Positions 21,696 to 33,654 are shown, numbered from the stretch's first letter. The stretch is DNA of 64,000 nucleotides from Adiantum capillus-veneris (GCA_014529385.2 CM043953.1:85406342-85470341), one strand, 5' to 3'. The notes: generated from the letters alone by a model not told the origin. Made by a program: numbers and translations.

Positions 21696-21887
21696 TGAAG
21701 GAGTACGAGCGGAAGTGCGACGCGAGAGAGAGTGCGAGAAGAAGAGCACGACGATATGGTGAACTCGCTCTACTGTAATGTGTAGAGCATAGTGAGTTCT
21801 TATTAGGTTTTTACAAAAGAGTATGTGTACATACCTGGCGGCCCGCCCACTTACCTGGGCGACCACATTCGGCTTTATACCCCAACA
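21696..21887 (-). repeat. Copia-1 5' LTR
   Basis: This 192 bp LTR starts TGTTGGGGTATAAAGCC on the - strand and ends CTCCTTCA next to the primer-binding site. Short LTRs are usual for copia elements. GTATAAAG near the start could act as a TATA element, but its placement so close to the LTR edge makes that uncertain. Confidence 0.85.
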
Positions 21888-21892
21888 AAGTA

Positions 21893-24800
21893 GTAGATCT
21901 TTGATGTATTTAATTCCCAATTGTTAGTCTAAGCAGCCAAGTGGTGGATCTAAGATCTACTCATCCCACAAACATTGTGTAAAATTACAAGTGTTATGAT
22001 GGCCAACTTTTGATTGCACCTAACTTTCAGTCATGGTTAGAATGGCCTAGTCGTGGATCTTTGATGCACCTACTTTCTAATTCTTAGTCTAAATGGCCAA
22101 GTGGTGGATCTAAGATCTACTCATCCCACAAACATGGTGTAAAATTACAAGTCTTATGATGGCCAAGTGTTGAATAAACTTGTAGGACATTGTTATAATG
22201 GCCAAGTGGTGGATCTAGGAGACATCAACAATTCAATGCACAATTCAAGCCTTTGATATAATGGCCAAGTGGTGGATCTTTGATCCACCTACTTCCCAAT
22301 TCTTGGTCTAAATGGCCAAGTAGTGGATCTAGGATCTACTCATCCCACAAAAATTGTATAAAATTACAAGTGTTATGATGGCCAAGTGTTGAATGCACCT
22401 CACTTTAAGACATGGTTAGAATGGCCAACTGGTGGATCTAGGAGACGGATCCACAATTCAAGCTTTTGATATAATGGACAAGTGGTGGATATTTGATGCA
22501 CCTACTTCCCAATTCTTAGTCTAAATGTCCAAGTGGTGGATCTAGGATCTACTCATCCCACAAACATTGTGTAAAATTACAAGTGTTACGATGGCAAGTG
22601 CTGAATGCACCTAGCTTTAAGACATGGTTACAATGGCCAAGTGGTGTATCTAAGAGATATCAACAATTGGATCCACATGTGAAGCCTTTGTTATAATGGC
22701 CAAGTGGTGTATCGTTGATACATCTAATTCTCAATTTTTAGTCTAAATGGCCTAGAGGTTGATCTAGGATCTACTCATCCCACAAACATTGTGTAGAATT
22801 ACAAGTGTTATGATAGTGAATCTACCTAGCTTTAATACATGGCAAGAATGGCCAAGTGGTGGATCTAGGAGACATCAACAATCGGATTCACAATTCAAGC
22901 CTTCGTTATAATAGACAAGTGGTGAATCTTTGATGTATCTAATTCTCAATTCTTAGTCTAAATGGCCAAGTGGTGGATCAAGGATCTACTCATCCTAGAA
23001 ACATTGTGTAAAATTACAAGTTTTGTGATGGCCAAGTGCTGAATGCACCTAACTTTAAGACATGGCTAGAATGGCCAATTGGTGCACCTACGACACACCA
23101 ACATTTGGATCCACATTTCAAGACTTCCTTATAATGGCCAAGTGGTGGATGTTTGATGTATCTAGTTCCCAATTCTTAGTCTAAATGACCAAGTGGTGGA
23201 TCTAGGATCTACTCATCCCATAAACATTGTGTAAAATTACAAGTGTTATGATAGCCAAGTGCTAAATGCACCTAGCTTTAAGACATGGGCAGAATGGCCA
23301 TGTGGTGGATCTAGGAGACACCAACAATTGGATCCACAACTCAAGCCTTCTTTATAATGGCCATGTGATCCATCCTTGATGCATCTAATTGTCAATTCTT
23401 AATCTAAATAGCCATGTGTTGGATCTAGCATCTACTCATCCCACAAACATGGTTTAAAATTGCAAGTGTTATGATGGCCAAGTGTTGATTGCACCTAACT
23501 TTAACACATGGTTAGAATGGACAAGTTGTGGATCTTTGATGCAACTACTTCCATATTCTTAGTCTAAATGGCCAATTGTTGGATTTAGGATCTACTCATC
23601 CCACAAACATTGTGTAAAATCACAAGTGTTATGATGGCAAACTGTTGATTGCACCTAACTTTAAGACATGGTTAGAATGGCCAAGTGGTGGATCTTTGAT
23701 GCACCTACTTCCCAATTCTTAGTTAAGATGGTCAAGTGGTGGATCTAGGATTTACTCATCCCATAAACATTGTGTAAAATCACAAGTGTTCTCATGGACA
23801 AGTGTTGAATGCACCTAGATTTAAGACATGGTTAGAATGGCCAAGTGGTGGATCTAGAAGACACCAACAGTTAGATCACAATTCAAGCCTTCGTTATAAT
23901 GGCAAATTAGTAGATCTTTGATGTATCTAATTCCCAATTGTTAGTCTAAATGACCAAGCGGTGGATCTAAGATCTACTCATCCCACAAACATTGTGTAAA
24001 ATTAAAAGTGTTAGGATGGCCAACTGTTGATTGCACCTAACTTTAAGACATGGTTAGAATGGCCAAGTGGTGGATCTTTGATGTACCTATTTTCAAATTC
24101 TTGGTTTAAATGGTCAAGTGGTGGATCTAGGATTTACTCATCACATAAACGTTGTGTAAAATCACAAGTGTTATGATGGTCAAGTAGTGAATGCACCTAG
24201 CTTTAAGACATGGTTAGAATGGCCAAGTGGTGGATGTAGGATCTACTCATCCCATAAACACTGTGTAAAATTACAAGTGTTATGATGGCTAAGTGTTGAA
24301 TGCACCTAACTGGAAGACATGGTTAGAATGGCCAAGTGGTGGATCTAGGAGACATCAACAATTGGATCCACAATTCAAGCCTTTGATATAATGGCCAAGT
24401 GGTGGATCTTTGATCCACCTACTTCCCAATTCTTAGTCTAAATGGCCAAGTAGTGGATCTAGGATCTTCTCATCACAGAAAAATTATATAAAATTACAAG
24501 TGTTATGATGGCCAAGTGTTGAATGCACCTAACTTTAATACATGGCTAGAATGGCCAAGTGGTGGATCTAGGATACGGTTTCACAATTCAAGCTTTTGAT
24601 ATAATGGCCAAGTGGTGGATAATTGATGCACGTACTTCCCAATTCTTAGTCTAAATGGCCAAGTGGTGGATCTAGGATCTACTTATCCCACAAGCATTGT
24701 GTAAAATTACAAGTGTTATGATGGCCAATTGTTGAATGCACCTAGTATTAAGACATGGTTAGAATGGCCAAGTGGTGGATCTATGAGACATCAACAATTG

Positions 24801-27775
24801 GATCCACATTTCAAGACTTTGTTATAATGGCCAAGTGGTGAATCATTGATGCATCTAATTCCCAATTCTTAGTCTAAATGACCTAGTGGTTGATCTAGTA
24901 TCTACTCATCCCACAAAAATTGTGTAGAATTGCAAGTGTTATGATAGCCAAGTTGTGCTGAATGCACCTAACGTTAATACATGGCAAGAATGGCCAAGTG
25001 GTGGATCTAGGAGACATCAACAATCGGATTCACAATTAAAGACTTCGTTATAATAGACAAGTGGTGGATCTTTGATGTATCTAATTCTCAATTCTTAGTC
25101 TAAATGGCCAAGTGGTGGATCTAGGATCTACTCATCCTGAAAACATTGTGTAAAACTACAAGTTTTTTGATGGCCAAGTACTAAATGCAGCTAACTTTAA
25201 GACATGGCTAGAATAGGCAAGTGGTGGATCTATGACACACCAACATTTGGATCAACATTTCAAGCCTTCCTTATAATGGCCAAGTGATGGATGTTTGATG
25301 TATTTAGTTCGGAATTCTTAGTCTAAATGACCAAGTGGTGGATCTAGGATCTACTCATACCATAAACATTGTGTAAAATTACAACTGTTATGATGGCCAA
25401 GTGCTAAATGCACCTAGCTTTAAGACATGGCTAGAATGGCCATGTGGTGGATTAAGGAGACACCAACAATTGGATCCACAACTAAAGACTTCTTTACAAT
25501 TGGCATCTAATTGCCAATTCTTAGTCTAAATAGCCAAGTGGTGGATCTAGCATCTACTTATCCCGGAAACATTGTCTAAAATTGTTAGTGTTATGACGGC
25601 CAAGTGCTGATTACACCTAGATTGTGTAAAATCACAAGTGTTATGATGGCCAAGTGTTGATTGCACCTAACTTTAAGACATGGTTAGAATGGGTAAGTGG
25701 TCGATCTTTGATGCACCTACTTCCCAATTCTTAGTCTAAATGGCCAATGGTGGATCTAGGATTTACTCATCCCACAAACATTCTGTAAAATCACAAGTGT
25801 TCTGATGGAGAAGTGTTGAATGCACCTAATTTTAATACATGGTTAGAATGGCCAACTGGTGGATCTAAGAGACAACAACAATTAGATCTACAATTGAAGC
25901 CTTCGTTATAATTGCCAAACGGTAGATCTTTGATGTATTTAATTCCCAATTCTTATTCTAAATGGCCAAGTGGTGGATCTAGGATCTACTCATCCCACAA
26001 ACATTGTGTAAAATCACAAGTGTTATGATGGCCAAGTGTTGGACCTTTGATGCACCTAATTTCCAATTCTTTTTCTAAATGGCGAAGTGGTGGATCTAGG
26101 ATCTACTCATTCCACAAACATTGTATAAAATCACAAGTGTTATGATGGCTAAGTGTTGAATGCACCTAACTGTAAGACATGGTTAGAATGGGTGGTGGAT
26201 CTAAGAGAGATCAACAATTGGATCCATAATTCAAGCCTTTGATGTAATGGCCAAGTGGTGGATCTTTGATACACCTACTTCCCAATTCTTAATTTAAATG
26301 GCCAAGTAGTGGATCTAAGATCTACTCATTTCGACAAACATTTTATAAAATTACAAGTGTTATGATGGCCAAGTGTTGAATGCACCTACCTTTAAGACAT
26401 GGTTAGAATGGCCAAGAGGTGGATCTATGAGACATCAACAATTGGATCCACATTTAAAGCCTTCTTTATAATGGCCAAGTGATGGATCGTTGATGCATCT
26501 ATATCCAAATTGTAAGTGTAAATGGTGAAATGGTGGATCTAATATCTACTCATCACACAAACCTTGCGTAAAATTACAAGTGTTATGATGGCCAAGTGCT
26601 AAATGCACCTAGATTTAATACATGGCAATAATGGCCAAGTGGTGGATTTAGGATCTACTCATCCCACAAACATTGTGTAAAATCACAAGTGTTATGATGG
26701 CCAAGTGTTGAATGCACCTAACTTTAAGACATGGTTAGAATCGCGAAGTGGTGGATCTAGGAGACATCAAAAATTGGATCCACAATTCAAACCTTTGATA
26801 TAATGGCCAAGTGGTGGATCTTTCATGCCTCTACTTCCCAAGTCTTAGTCTAAATGGCCAAGTGGTGGATCTAGGATCTATTCATCCCACAAACATTGTG
26901 TATAAATTACAAGTTTTATGATGGCCAAATGCTGAATGAACCTAGGTTTAAGACATGGTTAGAATGGCCAAGTGATGGATCTATGAGACACCACCAGTTG
27001 GATCCACAATTCAAACCTTCGTTATAATGGCCAAGTGGTGGATCGTTCATGCATCTAGTTCCGAAATCTAAGTCTAAATGGCCATGTGGTGGATCTAGGA
27101 TATACTCAGCCCACAAACATTGTGTAAAATTACAAGTGTTATGATGGCCAACTGCTGAATGCACCCATATTTAAAACATGGTTAGAATGGCCAAGTGGCG
27201 GATCTGAGAGACATCAACAATCATATCCACAATTCAAGCCTTCATTACAATGGCAAAGTGGTGGATCTTTGATGTATCTAATTCCCAATTCTTAGTCTAA
27301 ATGGCCAAGTGGTGGATCTAGGATCTACTCATCCCACAAACATTGTGTAAAATTACAAGTGTTGAATGCACCTAACTGTAGGACATGGTTAGAATGGCCA
27401 AGTGGTGGATCTAAGAGAGATCAACAATTGGATCCATAATTCAATCCTTTGATGTAATGTAAGTGGTGCATGTTTGATGCACGTACTTCTCGATTCTTAG
27501 TTTAAATGGCCAAGTAGTGGATGTAGGATCTACTTATTCTACAAACATTTTATAAAATTACAAGTTTTATGATGGCAAAGTGCTTAATGCACCTACGTTT
27601 AAGACATGGTTAGAATGGCCAAGTGGTGGATCTATGAGACACCAACAATTGGATCCACAATTCAAGAATTGGTTATAATGGCCAAGTGGTGGATCCTTGA
27701 TGCATATAGTTTCCAATCCTAAGTCTAAATGGCCATGTTGTGGATCCAGGATCTACTCATTCCACTAACATTGTG
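21893..27775 (+). repeat. Satellite array, block 4 (main block): ~223 bp unit with four sub-units
   Basis: About 26 head-to-tail units have a period of about 215-223 bp (CTACTCATCCC recurs at about 22550, 22772 and 22987). Each unit has four sub-units of about 51, 66, 43 and 63 bp, each ending near the shared box AATGGCCAAGTGGTGGATCT. The unique parts read TTTGATGCACCTACTTCCCA, then ACTCATCCCACAAACATTGT, then ATGCACCTAACTTTAAGACA, then ACACCAACAATTGGATCCAC. Units vary by point changes and by loss of sub-units (for example around 25480-25640 and 27360-27540). No open frame is conserved. The array ends at the Chromo-1 LTR. All blocks share one orientation and sum to about 8.1 kb, or about 36 units. 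Confidence 0.95.
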
Positions 27776-29419
27776 TGTAATGCAGTTGGCCTATTTAATT
27801 TGAGAGTAGCAGAAATTAATGAGAATACTTTTGAGAAATGACTTTGTGAGCATACGGGGTGAACATAATTGAAGATAGAAACTTAATCATAGAAATTAGT
27901 TAACTTGGCAGGAACAATACTTTTGCAAGAGAGAGAATTTAGAGAACATGACAATAGTTGAGAACCGGATTTATGTGGAGCCGGTCCCCCCTCCAATAGG
28001 CATTTGTATTATGAGATCTCCCATTAAGAGAGACTTGTTACAATACAATCTTTGTGTTCCTTGTGAGCTAGGTGATGCAATGAAGATGGAAAGCTTCGTG
28101 CATCACAAACATAACATAAACTTGAAGAAAGCTTTAACTATCCCAAGCCTCAGTCCCAAGACCTCAAACACCTTCGAAGGTGGAGAGAGCTAGCAGGGAA
28201 TGAGGGTAGGGAAGAGGAAGAAGAAACATTTTGTAGGAGAAAGAATTAGCTCCTCACTATCATAACTCTTCTTGCTAGCATACATAATAGCATAGTAATA
28301 AAGAAGAAGGATATGACAAGCTTAAGCATTGAAGCATGGCTCTTGGTTGGAGTTGCACTCCATATCCAAGAGTGTTGGTGTAGGCTCTCAACCTCTACTT
28401 GCGTGAAGAACGAGAGGGAGCTCTTGCACTTTGCATAGCACACAATGAGAGTGTTTGTGAGTGTGTGTGGGTGAATATACCCCCTAAGCAACCGTGTAGA
28501 TTGCTTGGGTGGACCCTCCCTTGTAGCTCATGCTTGAAGCTTATTGGACCCCTCCAGGCCCAGCCAATCACAAGCAGGAGGCATTACAAGCAGCAAGGGT
28601 AGCCTTGAGACAAGTGTCCCCCTTTCCCCTTTGAGAGAGAGGGCTAGATAAATGCTATATAAATTAATTAAATATCTTAAATTATTATTGGACCCCTTGG
28701 GTGGCCAACCAATAGGCTTCAGGCACAGCATGAGGGCAACATGAGGAGGAACTTGACAAGTGTCCCTTTTGCTTTCTTTGTACCATGCATGCCTTGTGTG
28801 AGTGTGTGGGTGTTCTCTCTCATCCCCCTCATGTAGGGCTTGCCCCCTCCTTGTAGGGATTGAACCGTTGACTTTTTGACACCTCAAGCCCCTCATGCAG
28901 AGGCCCAATTCCCACCACAAGCTTGGTTCATAAGCACTTTAAGCTTGGGGTGGGTTCTCACCTCAAGTGCAACCCTAGTATCTCAAGCATGTCAAGCACG
29001 TCAAGCATCTCAATAATTAAGCACCCCAAACACCTTAAGCACCTCAATCATCAAGCACCTCAAGAAAGTTAGTCATTCAGCATGACAAGAAGGAAAAGCA
29101 CCTCGAGCTGGATCGGGTTCCCGCGCCTCAAGATCAGCCCTAGCTTACCTAAGGTTAAAGGCCTTTTACACACAGTATTGGAGGTCTTCAATGAAGCTAA
29201 CCCTAAGGTCTTATGCTCCATTTGTTAGCCTTGCTCTTTGATAGACCATCTCTCATTTGGGCCCCTTTACCATTGACCCCGTGTTGAGATAGATCTATAA
29301 GCACATGTCTATATCTTAACACTTGTTCCCGTTTATTCTTCCACATTAAGTGATCAATTTAATATGAGAAAATCATTTGGTTTGGTTAGATATTAGATAT
29401 TAGATTTTATGACATTACA
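27776..29419 (-). repeat. Chromo-1 3' LTR
   Basis: The borders are TGTAATGCAGTTGG on the left and GACATTACA on the right in + orientation, an inverted-repeat pair typical of LTR ends. It is homologous to 50260-51868 with scattered differences. CAAGCACCTCAAG-type short tandem repeats lie at 28980-29110. A plus-strand open frame of 81 codons (27948-28193) recurs in the other LTR but is antisense to the element. Confidence 0.88.
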
Positions 29420-29641
29420 TCTCTCTTGAAATCATAGTCGTCCTCGACTATGAGGTAGAAGAGATAAATCCTTAGTCATTAGTCAATTTTACTTAGTGTG
29501 TAGAGGATCCCTTTTTACCCTACGACATCTTTCCAAGATGGATGAATAATCCATTTGCTGCTTGGGAGACATAGCTACCGCAAGCATGTCTTAATTGAGC
29601 CTTAGGAAACTTGAGTAAGACCCAATCATTGTCTTTGAACA
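29420..29641 (-). other. Chromo-1 3' untranslated region next to the polypurine tract
   Basis: On the - strand, TTTCAAGAGAGA directly precedes the LTR. About 180 bp here matches 51869-52045 beside the other LTR, then the two diverge after GCAAG(C/A)ATGTCT. A reading of FKDNDWVLLKFPKAQL near 29570-29640 is the integrase C-terminal end. No chromodomain is seen in this copy. Confidence 0.6.
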
Positions 29642-30404
29642 TTAAGGCTCTTCTCTGCTTATCAGCAGCAGCAGCTTTTTGCCTTTGTTGAGAGATGGAT
29701 ATAGCCTCCTTAATCTTTTGAAAAGATTCTTGTAGGTCACGGCTATACTCATCGGCGCAAAGGTCTTCCCATGTACTTTGAGTAGCAATGGACTTTTAGG
29801 TCTTCCCTCAATGATCTCAAAAGTTGATTTTCCCGTAGAAGTATGTACATTATTATTGTAGGCATACTCTACAAGAGGTAAGTACTTTTCCCATTGTGAG
29901 CGTTGATCTACTTTGGTAACATAAGTCTTGAGTAGATCGAGTATCATAAGATTGGCTATCTCACTTTGGCAATCCGTTTGTGGATGAAAGGCTGAAGAGA
30001 AATTCAATCTTGTTCCAAGATTTTCAAAGAGACCTTTCCAAAAATTACTCGTCATTCTAGGATCTCTATCTGACACGATGGATGTGGGTAATCCATGGTG
30101 CTTGAAAATCTTAGATATGAAGAGAGTTGCCATTTGATGTGCCTTGACAGGAATAAAATGTGCTTGCTTGCTAAACCTGTCAACTATTGTCCATATTCCT
30201 GTATTCCCATGGATAGACTTGGGTAATCCAAATATGAAATCCATGGATATACTCTCCCATGGTGAATTTGGGATAGGCAATAGTGGCTGGAGTAATCCAG
30301 GTTGCTTCCCTCTATCATACTTGGTCTTTTGGCATACTACACATTTTGAAACATACTCTTGTATGTCCACTTTCATGGTAGGCCAATAGAAGTATGTCTC
30401 TACT
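29560..30404 (-). pseudogene. Chromo-1 integrase
   Basis: The late part of the zinc-binding domain (YVSKCVVCQKTKYD) is followed by the core with ISMDFIFGLPKS, IVSDRDPRM and HPQTDCQSEIAN carrying D, D and E. PLVEYAYNNNVHTSTGKSTFEI follows. A stop at 30404-30406 (TGA) separates it from GRRGIQPTL upstream, and a frameshift near 29710 disrupts the C-terminal region. The FGLP, SDRDPR and HPQTD blocks are typical of Ty3/gypsy chromovirus-type integrases. Confidence 0.83.
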
Positions 30405-30406
30405 CC

Positions 30407-31446
30407 TCAGAGAGTAGGTTGAATACCTCTACGCCCCGCATATGGAGGAGCATGGGATTCATACATAACTTTCTCACGAAGGGAATGGGTAACACATAGC
30501 CTATTGCTGTGGAGAAGATAACCATCCTGCAAGGTGAATGGTTCCTCTTTCTTCCCCAAAGAAAGGGCTGACATTATGTGTCTAAAGTCAGGGTCAATAG
30601 CATACTCATCTATCATAGAGGATAGATCATTGTGAGTAGCTATAGACACTGCATTAACTTTGGGTCGTCGTGAAAGTGCATCGGCCACTTGATTGTGCTT
30701 ACCAGCTATGTGAGCAATATGGAAATTAAATTGCGAAAGAAAATTTGCCCACGTCATTTGTTTGGCGAAAGCTTATTTTGCGTCATGAAATACTTGAGAC
30801 TTTGGTGGTCGGTTTGTAGGATAAATGGAGTCCCGAATAGGTAGTGCTTCCATGTGTCCAGTGCATGTAGAATAGCTAAAAGCTCTTTCTCATAAATGCC
30901 CAAGACTCGTTCATCAATATTGAGCCTTCGGCTCTCATATGCTATGGCATGCTCTTCTTGAAGCAAAACTGCTCCAAGGCAATCATCACAAGCATCACAT
31001 TTGACCTCAAATGGCTTTGAGAGATCCGGAAGCACGAGGACTGGTTGGGAAGTAAGATTCTCTTTGAGCTGTTCAAAATCATTTTGCTCCTTAGAAGTCT
31101 ATACAAACTTAACGTTCTTCTTAGTTAAGTCGTGTAGTGGTCCTGCTACATGAGAGAATTTTACTATGAAGCGTCTATAGTATGCGCACATACCAACAAA
31201 GCTTCTTAGCTCATGTAGATTTCTTGGGTCAAGCCATGCTTTTATTACCTCTAACTTTGATGGATCCATTTGGATACCATCTTTAGAGATAATATGACCT
31301 AGGTATTGAATCTCTTGAAAGAAGAATTCACTTTTCTTTTGGATGAGAAAAATCTTGTTCTCCCTCAATTCTTGAAAAATCACTTGGAGATATTGCTTAT
31401 GTTCCTCCAAAGACTTGGAGTAAAGACTTGGAGTAGATGATGATAT
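30407..31446 (-). pseudogene. Chromo-1 reverse transcriptase (3' part) and RNase H
   Basis: The remaining RT starts at IIIYSKS, which normally follows the catalytic YxDD, and continues KSEFFFQEIQYLGHIIS, SFVGMCAYYRRFI. RNase H reads FEVKCDACDDCLGAVLLQEE, YEKELLAILHALDTWKHYL and QTDHQSLKYF, then after a frameshift near 30755 FHIAHIAGKHNQVADALSRR. A 12 bp tandem duplication (CTCCAAGTCTTT) occurs near 31420-31440. Tat-2 is inserted immediately after this point, which removes the catalytic aspartates from the contiguous gene. Confidence 0.83.
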
Positions 31447-31599
31447 TGAGGCGGTCCGGGGCGGGCAACAAGAAGAGTGGCCTCTAAGCACTCTTCTAGG
31501 CTCCCGTGTTGCTCAATTGGGTTGGGGTTGGAAAAAAACAACAAACACATACACAAACCCACAACCTAAATCCTACACGTAAAGAGAGACACGAACTAG
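31447..31599 (-). repeat. Tat-2 3' LTR, segment left of CACTA-1
   Basis: TGAGGCGGTCCGGGGCGGGC opens both LTR copies (here and at 47995). The segment runs to ACGAACTAG where CACTA-1 enters. The intact 5' LTR reads GCGAACTAGGATGTG at this point. Confidence 0.9.
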
Positions 31600-31611
31600 C
31601 ACTACAAGAGG

Positions 31612-31760
31612 CTATTCATATTAGCGACGCTCACACAACAACGCTAAAAAAAAAAATTCCCGGCGTCGCTATGAGCGTCGCAAATTTACAAAGAAATTTG
31701 CGACGCTCATAGCGATGCTCATAGCGATGCTCATAGCGATGCCGGCTGGGCTAAAAAAAT
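31612..31760. repeat. CACTA-1 5' subterminal repeats
   Basis: TTAGCGACGCTC, GGCGTCGCTATGAGCGTCGC and three tandem copies of TCATAGCGATGC lie within 150 bp of the left end. They match, often inverted, the cluster at 38222-38400. En/Spm-type elements use arrays of short subterminal motifs as protein-binding sites. Confidence 0.85.
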
Positions 31761-31835
31761 AACCGAGCGTGCCCAAAAACTCAGATCTCAAATCTGAGTT
31801 TTTCGGCGCCCTCAAGCAAGGAGCAGGTAACGCTC

Positions 31836-31838
<3 letters not shown>

Positions 31839-31876
<38 letters not shown>

Positions 31877-32015
31877 CTTCTCCACACACACACACACACA
31901 CACACACGAGGAGAGGAAGGAGAGCCAGGTATGCTCCTTCCCTCTCCTCATTCTCATGTTCCCTTCCCCTCTTTCTCTCTCCCTCTCTCTCTCTCTCTCA
32001 CACACACACAGTGTT

Positions 32016-32070
<55 letters not shown>
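31839..32070. repeat. (CT)n, (CA)n and (GA)n tracts in the CACTA-1 leader
   Basis: (CT)n at about 31839-31871, (CA)n at about 31884-31907, (CT)n at about 31973-31999 and (GA)n at about 32018-32070 lie close together. All long frames through them are SL or RE repeats and are not coding. The inverted CT and GA tracts could pair as a hairpin of some 50 bp. Confidence 0.9.
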
Positions 32071-32073
<3 letters not shown>

Positions 32074-32436
32074 AACATAAACAAAAATGCACACACACAT
32101 AGAGAGAGGAAAAGAGAGAGAGAGCATGCATAAACAAAAAAACAAAAAACGCAAGAGAGAGAGAACATGAAACGCACACAGAGAGAGGAAAAGAGAGAGA
32201 AAACATGCATACGATCCAAAAAAACGCACACATTGAGAGAGAAAGAGAGAGAAACTAATTTAACGTCGTAGGAAACTAATTAAAATTAAAAGACCTAAAG
32301 ATCTAGCCGATGAGGAGTTGAACTCAAGACCTATTATTCAAGAGGGAAATGGCATAATCAATCTATCATACTTGGCATGGGTGATAGAAAGGTTATACCA
32401 TTTATCTCTTTTTATTGGCACACACATCCACACACG

Positions 32437-32600
32437 CGCACACACACAAGAAGAAGAGAGTTATAACGTCGTAGGAAACTATCCTAAAAGACGTTAAAGA
32501 TTAGGTTAGATGTAGACTTACGTTAAATTAGATTTAGGTTTATTTAAGTTAAATTAGATTAGATTGAGGTTTATTTTTAACTAGATTTACGTTTATTTAT
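32437..32600 (+). repeat. Duplicated segment of the CACTA-1 leader, copy 1
   Basis: CACAAGAAGAAGAGAGTT, TCGTAGGAAACTATCC and GACGTTAAAGATTAGGTTAG recur at 33137-33270 in the same order. The two copies flank the captured HMA fragment, so they are direct repeats on either side of foreign sequence. A shorter related block (TTTAACGTCGTAGGAAACTA) lies at 32260. Confidence 0.8.
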
Positions 32601-32641
32601 GCTAGATTTAGATTTACGTTATATTAGATTAGATTTAGGTC

Positions 32642-32999
32642 TCCATAGACTGCGATGCCTGCATGAAGCAGGTGAAGAAAGCCCTCAATGGAATATAGGG
32701 TATTGCTGCCTTCACTCATGGTGGGCTCCGTCGATCCAAAAGTACTGGTGAAATGTCTTTAGAAGATAGGGAAGAAGGTGGATCTTCAGGGCGGCAAGAG
32801 TCACTACATCCCCGACACAATGACCATCTAGACAACCTCTAGTCATTCAACAGCAACTTCAAAGTTAGTAACAAGAGCAAGAACGGTCTAAAGGGCCAAT
32901 TGCTGTCGTCAGATGTGGATGGAGATGAGGCAGCGTCACCGCCGGAAGTTAGCTCTCACATCTTTAGTGATGAGAATGCCAACTCTTGCCGAGTTATGT
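32642..32999 (+). pseudogene. Captured HMA (HIPP-type) metal-binding domain fragment
   Basis: Translation gives SIDCDACMKQVKKALNGI, stop, GI, then in the next frame GSVDPKVLVKCL, stop, KIGKKVDLQGGK. This matches the heavy-metal-associated fold of plant HIPP proteins: the metal-binding CxxC (CDAC) followed by KVKKAL and, at the other end of the domain, VDP..LVK.L.K.GK. About fifteen residues between the two parts appear lost. A further frame (SNFKVSNKSKNGLKGQLL, then DGDEAASPPEVSSH) resembles the low-complexity linker that follows HMA domains. It lies between the 5' end and the transposase gene of CACTA-1, outside transposon coding sequence. Stops and a frameshift show it is not functional. 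HMA proteins bind copper or zinc ions. Confidence 0.62.
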
Positions 33000-33136
33000 G
33001 AAAAATTATGTGTTAAATTAGTTTTAAGGTTCTTATAATCCCTATTAGTTTAGTTCTTTGTTTTTAATATAACATAATTTACGTTAGATTTAGATTTATG
33101 TTATATTAGATTAGACTTAGGTTTATTTAGGTTTAC

Positions 33137-33290
33137 CCACACACACACACACACACAAGAAGAAGAGAGTTTTAACCTCGTAGGAAACTATCCCAAAAGA
33201 CGTTAAAGATTAGGTTAGATGTAGACTTACGTTAAATTAGATTTAGGTTTATTTTTAGTTAGATTTACGTTTATTTAGATTTACGCTTAT
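33137..33290 (+). repeat. Duplicated segment of the CACTA-1 leader, copy 2
   Basis: This repeats the block at 32437 with few changes (TTTTAACCTCGTAGGAAACT, GACGTTAAAGATTAGGTTAG). TTTAGGTTTATTT-type short repeats extend it on both sides. Confidence 0.8.
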
Positions 33291-33590
33291 TTACGTTAGA
33301 TCGAGTCCACGCAAGAATTACTTACGGTTTAGGGTTTAGAGTTAGACGAACAGTGAAAAGATCTACTGTGAAAAGATGTTAAGATGCTGTGAAGTGCTAC
33401 AGCTAGAGAAGAGGCAAAGGGGTTTTGTCCACTACATGCAGTATCATGTAGACGTGGGTGTGTAGATTTCTTGTACCCACAAATATAGGTATTGACCAAT
33501 AAAGACGAGATTATAAACTGGTGGTTCTGATCTCCGTGCACCTCTAGACCGAGGTGTGCGGGGATTGGACATGACTAGAGAATGTGAGGT

Positions 33591-33592
<2 letters not shown>

Positions 33593-33651
<59 letters not shown>
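33593..33651. repeat. (GA)n tract just upstream of the transposase start
   Basis: About 29 GA dinucleotides end 65 bp before the TNP2 ATG, so they probably lie in its 5' untranslated region or promoter. GA repeats are known binding sites of plant BASIC PENTACYSTEINE proteins; a regulatory role here is inference. Confidence 0.85.

Positions 33652-33654
<3 letters not shown>

Larger units (their letters stand above)
16612..21887 (-). mobile_element. Copia-1: Ty1/copia LTR retrotransposon with perfect 5 bp target duplication
   Basis: The order on the - strand is 5' LTR (21696-21887), primer-binding site, leader, gag-protease, integrase, RT, RNase H. Integrase before RT defines Ty1/copia. AAGTA occurs at 16607-16611 and again at 21888-21892, and removing the element restores a satellite unit. 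The 3' LTR keeps only about 42 bp at 16612-16653. The gag-RT style fits the Tork/Tnt1 group. Stops and frameshifts inactivate pol. Confidence 0.92.

Noticed and set aside
3618-27775. The satellite as a CRISPR-like array or a hammerhead-ribozyme satellite
   Set aside because: The sequence is eukaryotic, the intervening segments recur from unit to unit and so are not unique spacers, and I found no CTGANGA...GAAA core in a conserved position.
3618-27775. Calling the array centromeric
   Set aside because: Period and nearby gypsy elements would be compatible, but nothing in the sequence shows centromere identity.
31781-32233. Frames of 77-150 codons across the CT/GA/CA tracts in the CACTA-1 leader
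   Set aside because: They are mostly SL or RE repeats; coding character is due to the dinucleotide runs.
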